NCBI GenBank assembly: GCA_963814355.1
Contig: CAWFCZ010000018.1
Coordinates: 372,001-436,000, forward strand
DNA: 64,000 bases
From: JADGOV01 sp963814355
Lineage (GTDB): Bacteria > Actinomycetota > Actinomycetes > JADGOV01
Reading direction: 5' to 3'
How positions within the stretch are numbered: the first letter of the stretch is position 1; each line of letters opens with the position of its first letter. This document shows positions 33,059 to 41,132 of the stretch, piece by piece. The translations under genes were made by a program, and so were the position numbers. A model generated the notes under the pieces. It did no database searches, was not told the DNA's origin, and worked only from the letters and a program-made list of their open reading frames with translations.

Positions 33059-33961
33059 ATGCGAGCGCTACAGTTCACGGCCTACGGGGGTCCTGAGGTT
33101 CTCCAGTTGCGAGACGCGCCGGACCCGCACGCCGGACCCGGCCAGATCCGGATCGCGGTCCGAGCGGCCAGCGTCAACCCGATCGACTGGAAGTTGCTCT
33201 CCGGCGCCTTGTCCGGCGGCCAGCCCTTGGTCGGTACCGGCTACGTGGGGTACGACGCCGCCGGTGTGGTCGACGAAGTCGGCGACGGGGTCACTGGTGT
33301 ATCCGCCGGTGACGACGTGCTGGGGCTCGGCCGGAATACCCAGGCGGAATACGCGGTGTTGGGTTCCTGGGCGGCCAAGCCGTCCTCCGTGGATTGGGCG
33401 GTCGCCGCCGCGGCGAGCATGGCGGGCGAGACGGCTGAGCGCGGCCTGCGGCTACTCGGCCTGAAGAGCGGCCAGACGATCTTCATCGACGGTGGTGCGG
33501 GCGGCGTGGGAGCAGTCGCCGTGCAGATGGCGCTCGCCCGAGGCGCCAACGTGATCGCGTCTGCGGGCGAGGCGAACCAGGACTACCTGCGCGAGATCGC
33601 GGCAATCCCGGTGCGCTACGGCGAGGGTGTCGCCACCCGGGTCCGGGACGCCGCCGGCGGCAAGGTCGACGCCGTCTTCGACGTCGCCGGGAAGACGCCG
33701 GTCGATGAGCTCATCGGCCTGACGTCCACCCCGTCGCAGGTGCTGTCCATCGCCAACTTCACCGCCGGTGAGGCGGGAGCCCAGGTGACCGGTGGCGGCG
33801 CGGACAGTTCGCCCTGGGACGCGTTGGCGCAGGTGGCCGAGATGCTGACGCAGAACAAGCTGGTGGTCAAGGTGCAGACTTTCCCGTTCGACCGGGCGGC
33901 CGAGGCCTACCGCATCAGTCTCGGCGGGCACGTCCGCGGAAAGCTTGTCCTGGTCCCCTGA
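33059..33961 (+). CDS. NADP-dependent oxidoreductase, quinone-reductase (MDR) type
   Basis: 300 residues of the medium-chain dehydrogenase family. The N-terminus QFTAYGGPEVLQLRD and cofactor motif GGAGGVGAVAVQMA (about 140-153) are typical of quinone-oxidoreductase-like, zinc-free members. The substrate is unknown. GGGAGGT lies 7 nt before the ATG. It is separated from neighbours by about 100 bp on each side and is probably monocistronic. Confidence 0.88.
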   Translation: MRALQFTAYGGPEVLQLRDAPDPHAGPGQIRIAVRAASVNPIDWKLLSGALSGGQPLVGTGYVGYDAAGVVDEVGDGVTGVSAGDDVLGLGRNTQAEYAVLGSWAAKPSSVDWAVAAAASMAGETAERGLRLLGLKSGQTIFIDGGAGGVGAVAVQMALARGANVIASAGEANQDYLREIAAIPVRYGEGVATRVRDAAGGKVDAVFDVAGKTPVDELIGLTSTPSQVLSIANFTAGEAGAQVTGGGADSSPWDALAQVAEMLTQNKLVVKVQTFPFDRAAEAYRISLGGHVRGKLVLVP

Positions 33962-34058
33962 GCGCAGCGGAATCCGGTTGATCGTCCTGACCGGTAACCG
34001 AGGTGCCATGCCCGCCCTCGTGGCCCCGGGCGGGTACTGAGCGTGCGAGGGTGTGTTC

Positions 34059-35507
34059 GTGACCGGCGTGGCCGAAACCGAGCTATTGGTCGTCGGCGCG
34101 GGCCCCTGCGGTCTGATGGCGGCAATCGTCGCCGCCGCGTACGGCGTCGAGGTCCTCCTCGCCGAGCAACGTGCGGGAGGGTCGAGCCTGTCCCGGGCGC
34201 TGGTCGTCAGCACGCGCGGAATGGAGCTGATGCGCCGCATCCAGGTGGAGGACGCCGTCCGTGCTGGGGCCGCGGATGTCGACCTGACCGCGAAGGTGAC
34301 CCGGACGCTGGCCTCGGCCGAAGGCAGCGTGACACGACTCGGCTATCCCTCCGATGCGGAGGCGGAGGAGGCGAGTCCGTGTCGGCCGGCGTGGGTGCCG
34401 CAGTCCCACTACGAACCGTTGCTGGTCAGCCGGCTGCAAGCGGCTCCCTCTGCGACCTTGCGGTTCGGGACTCGACTGATCGGTCTCGATGAAGGGATCG
34501 ACGGCTACCGGGCGACGCTGCTCGATGTGGCCTCGGGGGCACAGTATGTCGTCCACGCGCGGTTCGTCGTCGGGGCCGATGGCGCCCACAGCACCGTGCG
34601 CAATGAGCTCGGCATCGCCATGCAGGGCCAGGATGACCTCGGGGATTACGAAAGGGTCGAGTTCGTCGCCTCGCTCGACACCGTGATCGGCGCGCGCCGG
34701 CACGGGCTCTATGTACTCAAGCACCCAGACGACGCTGACGGCGCGGTCATGGCGCGCCGTGGCCGCGAGGATCGGTGGAGCCTGTCGCGAGAACGCCCCT
34801 TCGGCGCGGCGGGCATGGAGGACCTTTCCCGGGACGACCTCGTCACGTTGATCCGCACGGCGGCGGGCGTTCCCGACCTCGAACTCACCGTGGAGCGGCT
34901 CAGTCGGTTCAGCTTCGCGGCCCAGATCGCAGACCACTATCGCCGCGCCAACGTGTTCCTGATCGGGGACGCAGCGCACCGGATGACCCCGCGCGGGGGC
35001 ACCGGAATGAACACCGGCATCCAGGACGGATTCGACATCGCCTGGAAGCTGGCTTGGGTGCTCCGCGGCTGGGCCGGTCCGCAACTCCTCGACACCTACG
35101 AAACAGAGCGGCGGCCGATTGGTCTTCACAACGTCGGACGCTCAGCGGAGCCCGGCGGCGCTCGAAGGTCGACCGACGACGCCTTGTCCTGGGACCTCGA
35201 CGGCCGTGTCGCACACGCTTGGCTCGACCATAACGGAGCGCGCGTGTCCACTATCGATCTGGTCAGCGACGGACTCACCCTGTTCACCGCCGCGGACCAC
35301 CCGGAATGGCCCAGCACCGTCGACAGGACCGGATGGACCGCGGCCTTGAAGGTCGTTGTGCTCAGCGTCGAGACGGCCGCCGTCCTTGACCTGCCACCGA
35401 CCGGCGCACTGCTCGTCCGGCCCGACGGTCACGAGATTGCACGTTGGCCGGACACGAACGCACCGCCCCGCCCGGGTCCGGCCTGGCCCCAGCCTGCACA
35501 GACCTGA
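34059..35507 (+). CDS. FAD-dependent aromatic-type monooxygenase
   Basis: About 482 residues. It has the three class A flavin monooxygenase signatures: VGAGPCGLMAA at the N-terminus, GADGAHSTVR in the middle, and GDAAHRMTPRGGTGMNTGIQD. The C-terminal thioredoxin-like tail is present but degenerate. Such enzymes hydroxylate phenolic or polyketide substrates using NAD(P)H and oxygen. Of two in-frame GTGs, 34059 is better placed, 8 nt after GAGG. No cluster partner is nearby. Confidence 0.88.
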   Translation: MTGVAETELLVVGAGPCGLMAAIVAAAYGVEVLLAEQRAGGSSLSRALVVSTRGMELMRRIQVEDAVRAGAADVDLTAKVTRTLASAEGSVTRLGYPSDAEAEEASPCRPAWVPQSHYEPLLVSRLQAAPSATLRFGTRLIGLDEGIDGYRATLLDVASGAQYVVHARFVVGADGAHSTVRNELGIAMQGQDDLGDYERVEFVASLDTVIGARRHGLYVLKHPDDADGAVMARRGREDRWSLSRERPFGAAGMEDLSRDDLVTLIRTAAGVPDLELTVERLSRFSFAAQIADHYRRANVFLIGDAAHRMTPRGGTGMNTGIQDGFDIAWKLAWVLRGWAGPQLLDTYETERRPIGLHNVGRSAEPGGARRSTDDALSWDLDGRVAHAWLDHNGARVSTIDLVSDGLTLFTAADHPEWPSTVDRTGWTAALKVVVLSVETAAVLDLPPTGALLVRPDGHEIARWPDTNAPPRPGPAWPQPAQT

Positions 35508-35712
35508 TGAGATCACGGACCGACGGGCGCCGGAGAACAAGCCGACAAGCCGAACCGGCACTCAGGGCTCGGCCGAATTCGCAACCTGCGGTAAACCCAG
35601 GCTCTCCGGGGTGGCTCGTGCGCTAGTCGCCAGCACCGATCACCGGCTTTCCGTCCTCGATCGGCATGGTCGTACGGGTACACGGGTAAGTTGCCGCCCG
35701 GAGGTGAGCCGC

Positions 35713-36132
35713 GTGCCTGTTCTCGATCACAATCATCCGGTCGACCCCGAGCGGGTGGCCCACGCCCGGGCGCGGCTGCTCGATGAGGAGGAAGCCGGCC
35801 GGCTCGCCGGGCTCCTCGGTCTGTTGGCCGATCCGGTGCGGGCCCGGGTCCTCTACGCCCTGGACCTGGTCGAGGAACTCTGCGTCGGTGACCTCGCGCT
35901 CGCGCTCAACGCCACCCCGGACGCGGTGGGCTACGCGCTGCGCATCCTGCGCACCGCCGGATTGGTCACCACCCGCAAGCAGGGGCGCGTGGTGTACTAC
36001 CGGCTCGCCGACGGGTTCCCGGAGCCGCTGCGGGAGAACTGCCTACGGGCGCTGGTGGACCTCTCGCGCCGGATCCAGGACGGTGACACGGAGCCCGGCG
36101 AGCCGCCGGGGATCGCTGGAGGTGCCCGGTGA
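35713..36132 (+). CDS. ArsR/SmtB-family regulator at the head of the nuo-like operon
   Basis: 139 residues with a winged helix (LADPVRARVLYAL, ELCVGDLALALN, AVGYALRILRTAGLVTTRKQGRVVYY). The N-terminus carries DHNHPVDPERV, and the helix-turn-helix start has a cysteine (ELCVGDL) as in CadC/SmtB metal sensors, so metal binding is possible. GTG 35713 follows GGAGG by 9 nt. Its stop overlaps the nuoA start (GTGA), so it is translated with the complex-I-like operon and may autoregulate it. The ligand is unknown. Confidence 0.85.
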   Translation: MPVLDHNHPVDPERVAHARARLLDEEEAGRLAGLLGLLADPVRARVLYALDLVEELCVGDLALALNATPDAVGYALRILRTAGLVTTRKQGRVVYYRLADGFPEPLRENCLRALVDLSRRIQDGDTEPGEPPGIAGGAR

Positions 36133-36479
36133 GCGCATATCTGACGACCCTCGGCCTGCTCGTCGCTGGGGTTGCCCTGGTGACCGCGGCGTACGCGGTG
36201 AACGCGGTGGTCGGCCTCGATCCGGTACCGCACCGCGTCCTCCCGTTCTGCTCCGGCGGCCGGCCGGCCGAGCACGCCTGGTCGCGGTTCCATGCCCGCT
36301 GGTACACCGCGGCGATGGTGTTCCTGGCCTTCGACATCGAAATGCTGTTCATGTACCCGTGGGCGGTGATCCTGCCGCACCGCGGCGCCGGTGCCGCGGT
36401 GGAGATGTTCGGGTTCCTCGCCGTCCTGATGGCCGCCGTGGTGTACGCCTGGCGCGAAGGCGCGTTCCGATGGAGCTGA
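36129..36479 (+). CDS. nuoA: NuoA-like subunit of an orphan complex I module
   Basis: 116 residues, three membrane helices, NuoA/ND3 family. The PFCSGGRPAEHAW loop and WYTAAMVFLAFDIEMLFMYPWAV show the family signature, including the conserved FDIE acidic pair and the loop cysteine. It overlaps arsR by 4 nt and the next gene by 10 nt. It is the first structural gene of an operon that lacks nuoC, E, F, G and I. Confidence 0.92.
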   Translation: MSAYLTTLGLLVAGVALVTAAYAVNAVVGLDPVPHRVLPFCSGGRPAEHAWSRFHARWYTAAMVFLAFDIEMLFMYPWAVILPHRGAGAAVEMFGFLAVLMAAVVYAWREGAFRWS

Positions 36480-37429
36480 CCCGCCGCCTGCTGGGCATCG
36501 GCTTCCGGCGCCCGCGGGTCCTGCTGGTGCCGGCGCCTGGGGCCGCTGGAGTGCGGATGTACGCCGAGGACTGGTTGACCGGTTCGGGATGGCCCCGGGC
36601 CGGCTCCCCCGCGCAGGCCGATGTCCTGCTGGTCGCCGGCCGGCCCGGGCCGGAACTAGCCGAGCGCATCGAGCGGGTCTGGGAGCAGCTCCCGGGTCCG
36701 CGTGCCCGCAGCGCCGCGACAGATCCTGCCGAGGTCGAACCCGGATTGCTGGCAGCCCGGGCCAGCCTGCTCGACCTGGCAGCACAGCGGCACGACGCGG
36801 CGCAGCGGGGACCGCAGGAGCTGTCCGACGCCATGGGCAGCATGGACATGCCGGGCGGCCTGGGGATGGCCGAGTCCGGCGAGGACCGGGACGGGCTGGG
36901 ACTGGACGCGCTGCACGTCGAGCTGGGCCCGGTGCTGCCGTACTGGCCGGCCGGGTTGGTGGCCGAGCTGACGGTGGCGGGCGATGTCGCGACGCACGCC
37001 CGGCTGCGGTACCTCGCCGACGCGGGGGACCACGCCGGGGACGCGACCGAGGACCTCGATCCGGAGGTGCTCGCCCTGGACCGGGCGGTGGCCGTGCTGC
37101 GCCTCGCCGGCAGCCGCTGGGCAGCGCCGGCGCAAGCCCTACGGCAGCGCGCCCTGGCCGGTGCGAAGCCCGATACCTCGGAACTACGGCGTCGGATGAG
37201 CCGGGACCGGGTGCTGCGCTGGTCACTGCGCCAGCTCCCTGCCGCCGGTACCGGCGACCTTTGGGACGCGCTGGTGAGCGCGGTCGCGATCGGGGCGGAA
37301 AGCCCGGCGTCAACATCGGTGGCCGAGTTCGGCGAGGCGCTGGTCGGCCTCGACCTGGCCGCCGTCCGGTTGGCGGTGGCCGCTGCCCCGCTCACTCGGG
37401 CGACCGCACGGGAGGGCGCCGATGCCTGA
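36470..37429 (+). CDS. Degenerate NuoB/NuoD-like protein without cysteines
   Basis: 319 residues. Residues about 15-80 line up with NuoB: SPAQADVLLVAGRPGPELAE matches the NuoB SPRQADVMIVAG stretch, followed by IERVWEQLPGP for RVYDQMPEP. However, the CC pair and the two other cluster-N2 ligands are gone; the protein has no cysteine at all. From about residue 145, LHVELGPVLPYWPAGLV resembles the first strands of NuoD (L..MGP.HP...G). The rest is helical and Ala-rich. It cannot hold the N2 iron-sulfur cluster and may be a structural cap for the membrane arm. ATG 36470 lies inside the nuoA 3' end; the 3' end overlaps nuoH by 8 nt. Family assignment is by eye. Confidence 0.7.
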   Translation: MELTRRLLGIGFRRPRVLLVPAPGAAGVRMYAEDWLTGSGWPRAGSPAQADVLLVAGRPGPELAERIERVWEQLPGPRARSAATDPAEVEPGLLAARASLLDLAAQRHDAAQRGPQELSDAMGSMDMPGGLGMAESGEDRDGLGLDALHVELGPVLPYWPAGLVAELTVAGDVATHARLRYLADAGDHAGDATEDLDPEVLALDRAVAVLRLAGSRWAAPAQALRQRALAGAKPDTSELRRRMSRDRVLRWSLRQLPAAGTGDLWDALVSAVAIGAESPASTSVAEFGEALVGLDLAAVRLAVAAAPLTRATAREGADA

Positions 37430-38345
37430 CGCGGTTCTGGGCGGCCTGCTGATTGTGCTGCTCGGCGTCGGGATGCTGGCCGCGGCCGGCTTGGACCGGA
37501 CGCTGGCCGCCGCGGCGGACGGGCGAGGGGTCCGCGGCGCCTGGGCCGAGCCGCTGGCGGACGGGGTCCGCCTGCTGGTGCAGCGCCGGCGGACCACGCT
37601 CGTCCCGGACGCGCTGCTGTGGCGGGCGGCCGGCGGGTCGCTTCCCGTGATCGCCGTGCTGATGCTCGCGGTGGTGCCACTCGGTGACCGGGTGCTGGCC
37701 GACCTGCCGGTCGGGGTGGTCTGGTTCAACGCGATGGACGTACTGGTCTGGGCGGCGCTGTGGCTACTCGGGTGGGGCCCCAACTCGGCGGCGGCGCTGG
37801 TGGGCGGCTACCGCTTCCTGGCCCAGGCGCTGGCCTACGAACTGCCGTTGATGTTCGCGCTGACCACGCCGGCGGTCGCCGCGGGCAGCCTTCGGGTCGC
37901 CGACGTCGTCGCCGCCCAGCACGGTCACTGGAACGTCCTGGCCATGCCGGTCGCTTTCGCGGTGTACCTGCTGTGCGTGGCCGGGTTCTCCTGCTACGGT
38001 CCGCTGGCCGCCCCCGCCGCCGTCGACCTGGCCGGCGGGGTGCTGGCCGAGCTGTCCGGGCCGGACCGCCTCGTCGTGCTGGCCGGGCGGTGGGCGCTGC
38101 TGGTCGCCGGCGCGGCCTTCAGCGTCCCGCTGTTCCTCGGCGGGGGCGCCGGAGGGCTGCTCCCCGGGGCGCTGTGGTCGGTGTTGAAGACCGCCGCGGT
38201 GCTCGCCGTACTGGTCGGCGCACGGCACCGGTTGCCGCTGCTGCGCGCCGAGCGCGCCATGGAGGTCGGCTGGCTGGTCCTGCTGCCCCTCACCCTCGGC
38301 CAACTGCTCCTCACCACCGTCCTCGTCCTGCGGAGCTCCGGATGA
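37422..38345 (+). CDS. nuoH: NuoH-like membrane subunit with altered quinone site
   Basis: 307 residues, about eight helices. GGYRFLAQALAYELPLMFALTTP is the NuoH/ND1 core helix and LFLGGG marks its later part. The first matrix loop keeps EPLADGVRLL but lacks the usual GPNRVGP quinone-site motif. At about residues 193-206 GPLAAPAAVDLAGG replaces the PFDLPEAEQELVAG acidic loop: the first three acidic residues are gone, while the Asp of VDL and the Glu in LAEL remain. In normal complex I these parts shape the quinone tunnel and its link to proton pumping. It overlaps neighbours on both sides (8 nt and 4 nt). Confidence 0.85.
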   Translation: MPDAVLGGLLIVLLGVGMLAAAGLDRTLAAAADGRGVRGAWAEPLADGVRLLVQRRRTTLVPDALLWRAAGGSLPVIAVLMLAVVPLGDRVLADLPVGVVWFNAMDVLVWAALWLLGWGPNSAAALVGGYRFLAQALAYELPLMFALTTPAVAAGSLRVADVVAAQHGHWNVLAMPVAFAVYLLCVAGFSCYGPLAAPAAVDLAGGVLAELSGPDRLVVLAGRWALLVAGAAFSVPLFLGGGAGGLLPGALWSVLKTAAVLAVLVGARHRLPLLRAERAMEVGWLVLLPLTLGQLLLTTVLVLRSSG

Positions 38346-38920
38346 CCGATCCCTCACTGCCGTCCCAGGTCGCGTTCTGGGCGCTGGCCCCGCTCGCCGT
38401 GGCCAGCGGGTTCACCGTGTTCCGGGTCAACTCGATGGCCCGGGCGACCTTCGCCCTGGCGGTGTCGTTCACCGCGGTCGGGGCGCTGCTGCTGCTGCTC
38501 GACCTGGACTACCTCGGCCTGGTCGTCGTCCTGATGATGGTCATGGAGATGGCGGTGATGGCCGTCTTCATGATCGCGTACATGATGAACCCCGCCGGGC
38601 TCATGCCGATGGCGATGTTCCACAACAAGGCCGGCGCCATGACGATCTCGGTCGGCACGTTCGTCGTACTGGCCGGCGGCGCGCTGGTCGTGGACTGGCC
38701 GAGGCGCGCCGGACCGCCCCGCGGCCAGGTCACCCGCCAACTCGGCGACGCGATCATGGGCGGCAAGATGCTGGTGATGGTCGCGGTCAGCGGCGTGATG
38801 TTCGCGGCTATCGTCGCGGTCACCGTCCTGGCCGCCGCCCGAACCCGGTACGACCGGCTGGGCGAGGACCTGCGGGAGCGCCCGGCCCGCGACCCGCTAC
38901 CGGGCGGGGTGGGCAGATGA
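38342..38920 (+). CDS. nuoJ: NuoJ-like membrane subunit, methionine-rich
   Basis: 192 residues with five helices in the NuoJ/ND6 position and layout. The third helix and following loop are unusually rich in methionine (VLMMVMEMAVMAVFM, then AYMMNPAGLMPMAMFH), giving about 15 Met in 40 residues plus His and Lys. NuoJ normally has a pi-bulge Gly/Tyr helix here. Together with the ArsR regulator this hints at soft-metal contact, but that is speculation. It joins nuoH and nuoK by ATGA overlaps. Confidence 0.85.
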   Translation: MTDPSLPSQVAFWALAPLAVASGFTVFRVNSMARATFALAVSFTAVGALLLLLDLDYLGLVVVLMMVMEMAVMAVFMIAYMMNPAGLMPMAMFHNKAGAMTISVGTFVVLAGGALVVDWPRRAGPPRGQVTRQLGDAIMGGKMLVMVAVSGVMFAAIVAVTVLAAARTRYDRLGEDLRERPARDPLPGGVGR

Positions 38921-39222
38921 GTCTGCAGCTGTTCCTGGTGCTGGCTGCCGCGCTGCTGGCCATCGGGCTGTACGGGGCGCTGTCCCAGCAGTCCGTGGTC
39001 ATGCTCATGATGGGGCTGGAGCTGATGCTCAACGGTGTCATCGTCGCGGCGGCCGCGTTCTGGTACTACCTCAGCCCGAACCGGGCCGACGGGCAGGTGC
39101 TCGTCCTGGTCGTGGTCGCCGCGATGACGATCGAGATGACGCTCGGCTTCGCCGTGCAAACCGCGATCTTCCGGGCCAGCTCGATCGACATGACGGACAT
39201 GGCGACCGAGCTGAGCGGGTGA
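38917..39222 (+). CDS. nuoK: NuoK-like subunit
   Basis: 101 residues, three helices, NuoK/ND4L family (MMLMGLELMLNGV-type first motif, here MLMMGLELMLNGVIV, and AAMTIEMTLGFAV). Both membrane glutamates needed for coupling in complex I are kept (GLELML and TIEMTLG). It overlaps nuoJ by 4 nt. Confidence 0.93.
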   Translation: MSLQLFLVLAAALLAIGLYGALSQQSVVMLMMGLELMLNGVIVAAAAFWYYLSPNRADGQVLVLVVVAAMTIEMTLGFAVQTAIFRASSIDMTDMATELSG

Positions 39223-39229
39223 TCCGCCG

Positions 39230-41131
39230 GTGACGGCGGTGCTCTGGCTGCTGGTGACCGGGCCCGCGGTGTCCGGTGGCCTGTTGCTTGCCGCCGGCAT
39301 CCTGGTTGGCGGCCGGGGGGTCGAGCGGGTCGCCGCTCCGGTCGCGGTGCTCGTCGCCGCGCTGGTCACCGCGCTGTCGGCGGCGGCCGCGCTGGGCCGG
39401 CCGGCGGGGTCCGCGCCGTTCCTGGCAGGCCAGCCCCTGGCCCTGCGGGTCGACGGCCTGTCGGCGGTCGTGGTGGTCACGGTGGCGGTGGTGACGCTGC
39501 TGGTGCTGCTGGCGTCATTCGCCGAGATCGAGGCGTCCCGCGCCCGGTTCCTCGGCCTGCTCCTGCTGTTCCAGGCCGGGGTTCTGGTGACGGTCACGGG
39601 GGCGTCGCTGCTGCCGCTGCTCCTCGGCTGGGAGCTGATGGGGGCCACGTCGTACGCGCTCATCGGCTTCTGGTGGCCCGATCACCACCGGGTGGCGTCG
39701 GCGAACACCGCGTTCCTCACCACCCGGGCCGCTGACCTCGGGCTGTACGCCGCGGCCGGCGCGGCACTGGCCGGCGGCGGCTCGCTGTCCCTGGACGCGC
39801 TGCCGTCACTGTCCGGCGGCTGGCGCGACCTGGCCACCTTTGGCTTGGTGGCCGGCGCACTGGGCAAGGCGGCGCAGCTGCCGTTCTCGTTCTGGCTGGC
39901 CCGGGCGATGGACGGCCCGAGCGCGGTCAGCGCGCTGCTGCACTCGGCCGCGATGGTCGCCATGGGGGGCTACCTGCTGCTGCGGGTGCAGCCGCTGCTC
40001 GTCGCGTCCGGCTGGGGCGAGCCGGCGGTCGCCTGGGCGGGGGCGGCCACCGCGGTGCTGCTCGGGATCGTCGCGCTGGCCCAAACCGACCTCAAACTGC
40101 TGCTCGCCGCCTCCACCGCCAGCCAACTCGGCATCGTGGTGCTGGCCGCCGGGGTCGGCGGGGTCGCCGGCGGCACCATGCACCTGATCGCCCACGCGGG
40201 CGTCAAGAGCACCCTGTTCCTCGGCGCCGGCGCCTGGCTGCACGCCCTAGGCACCAAGGACCTGCGGGGGCTGCGCGGCGCCGCCCGGCGCTACCCGGCG
40301 CTCGGCACGGTGTTCGTCCTCGCCGGGCTGTCGCTCGCCGGCCTCCCGCCGCTGTCGCTGTGGGCCACCAAGGACGAGGTGCTGGCCGCGGCGCTGGCCA
40401 GGTCCTGGCCGCTGTACGCCGCCGGGCTGCTGGCCGCGGTGCTGGCCGCCGGATACGCCGGCCGGGCGGTGGCGATCGTGACCCGGCCGGTCCCGCCACC
40501 GGCAGAGCGCCGGGACGGCACTGAGGCGCTCGGCTCTGGACGGCCGCCATCCGGCACGGTGCCCGTCCTGGGCTGGGCGCCGCTGGTACCGCTCGGACTG
40601 GCCGGGGCGGCGGCCGGCGCGCTGGCGTTGCCCCCGGCTGCCGACGCGCTGCGCCGCATGCTCGGCGCGACCGCCGAACCGGGATCGGGTGCCGTCGGGC
40701 TGGCGGTGTCCGGGGTGCTGACCACGCTCGCGTTCCTGCTCGCGGCCCGGTACGCCGAGCCGCTGCCGAACTGGCTGCCGGCCGCGGCTCGGCAGTGGTG
40801 GCACCTGGAGGCCACCGCGCACGCCGTCGCCATCCGGCCGGTGCTGGCCCTGGCCCGGGCCTTGGCCGCCTTCGACGACCGGGTTCTCGACCGAGCGGTG
40901 GAGGCCGTCCCGCGCGGCGCGCTGGGCGCTGCCCGGACGATGCGCCGCCTGGACGAGAACGGCGTCGACGCGGCGGTGGAGCGCCTGGCCGCCGGCAGCC
41001 GGGCACTCGGCGCGCAGGCCCGCCGGCCGCAGACCGGCCAGCTCCACCAGTACCTGGCTCAGTCCGCCGCCGTCCTCGTCGCGGCGGTGCTCCTGCTTCT
41101 GGTAATGCGGTCGCTTGCGGTGACGAGGTGA
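39230..41131 (+). CDS. nuoL: NuoL-like antiporter subunit
   Basis: 633 residues, about 15-16 helices. It keeps the Glu of helix 5 (LLGWELMGATSYALIGFWW), the Lys of helix 7 (GALGKAAQLPFSFWLARAMDGPSAVSALLHSA, whose pieces match NuoL closely) and the helix 12 Lys (LWATKDEV). The C-terminal lateral helix region is present. These residues form the proton path, so ion translocation looks possible. GTG start, 7 nt after nuoK. Confidence 0.93.
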   Translation: MTAVLWLLVTGPAVSGGLLLAAGILVGGRGVERVAAPVAVLVAALVTALSAAAALGRPAGSAPFLAGQPLALRVDGLSAVVVVTVAVVTLLVLLASFAEIEASRARFLGLLLLFQAGVLVTVTGASLLPLLLGWELMGATSYALIGFWWPDHHRVASANTAFLTTRAADLGLYAAAGAALAGGGSLSLDALPSLSGGWRDLATFGLVAGALGKAAQLPFSFWLARAMDGPSAVSALLHSAAMVAMGGYLLLRVQPLLVASGWGEPAVAWAGAATAVLLGIVALAQTDLKLLLAASTASQLGIVVLAAGVGGVAGGTMHLIAHAGVKSTLFLGAGAWLHALGTKDLRGLRGAARRYPALGTVFVLAGLSLAGLPPLSLWATKDEVLAAALARSWPLYAAGLLAAVLAAGYAGRAVAIVTRPVPPPAERRDGTEALGSGRPPSGTVPVLGWAPLVPLGLAGAAAGALALPPAADALRRMLGATAEPGSGAVGLAVSGVLTTLAFLLAARYAEPLPNWLPAAARQWWHLEATAHAVAIRPVLALARALAAFDDRVLDRAVEAVPRGALGAARTMRRLDENGVDAAVERLAAGSRALGAQARRPQTGQLHQYLAQSAAVLVAAVLLLLVMRSLAVTR

Positions 41132-41132
41132 C

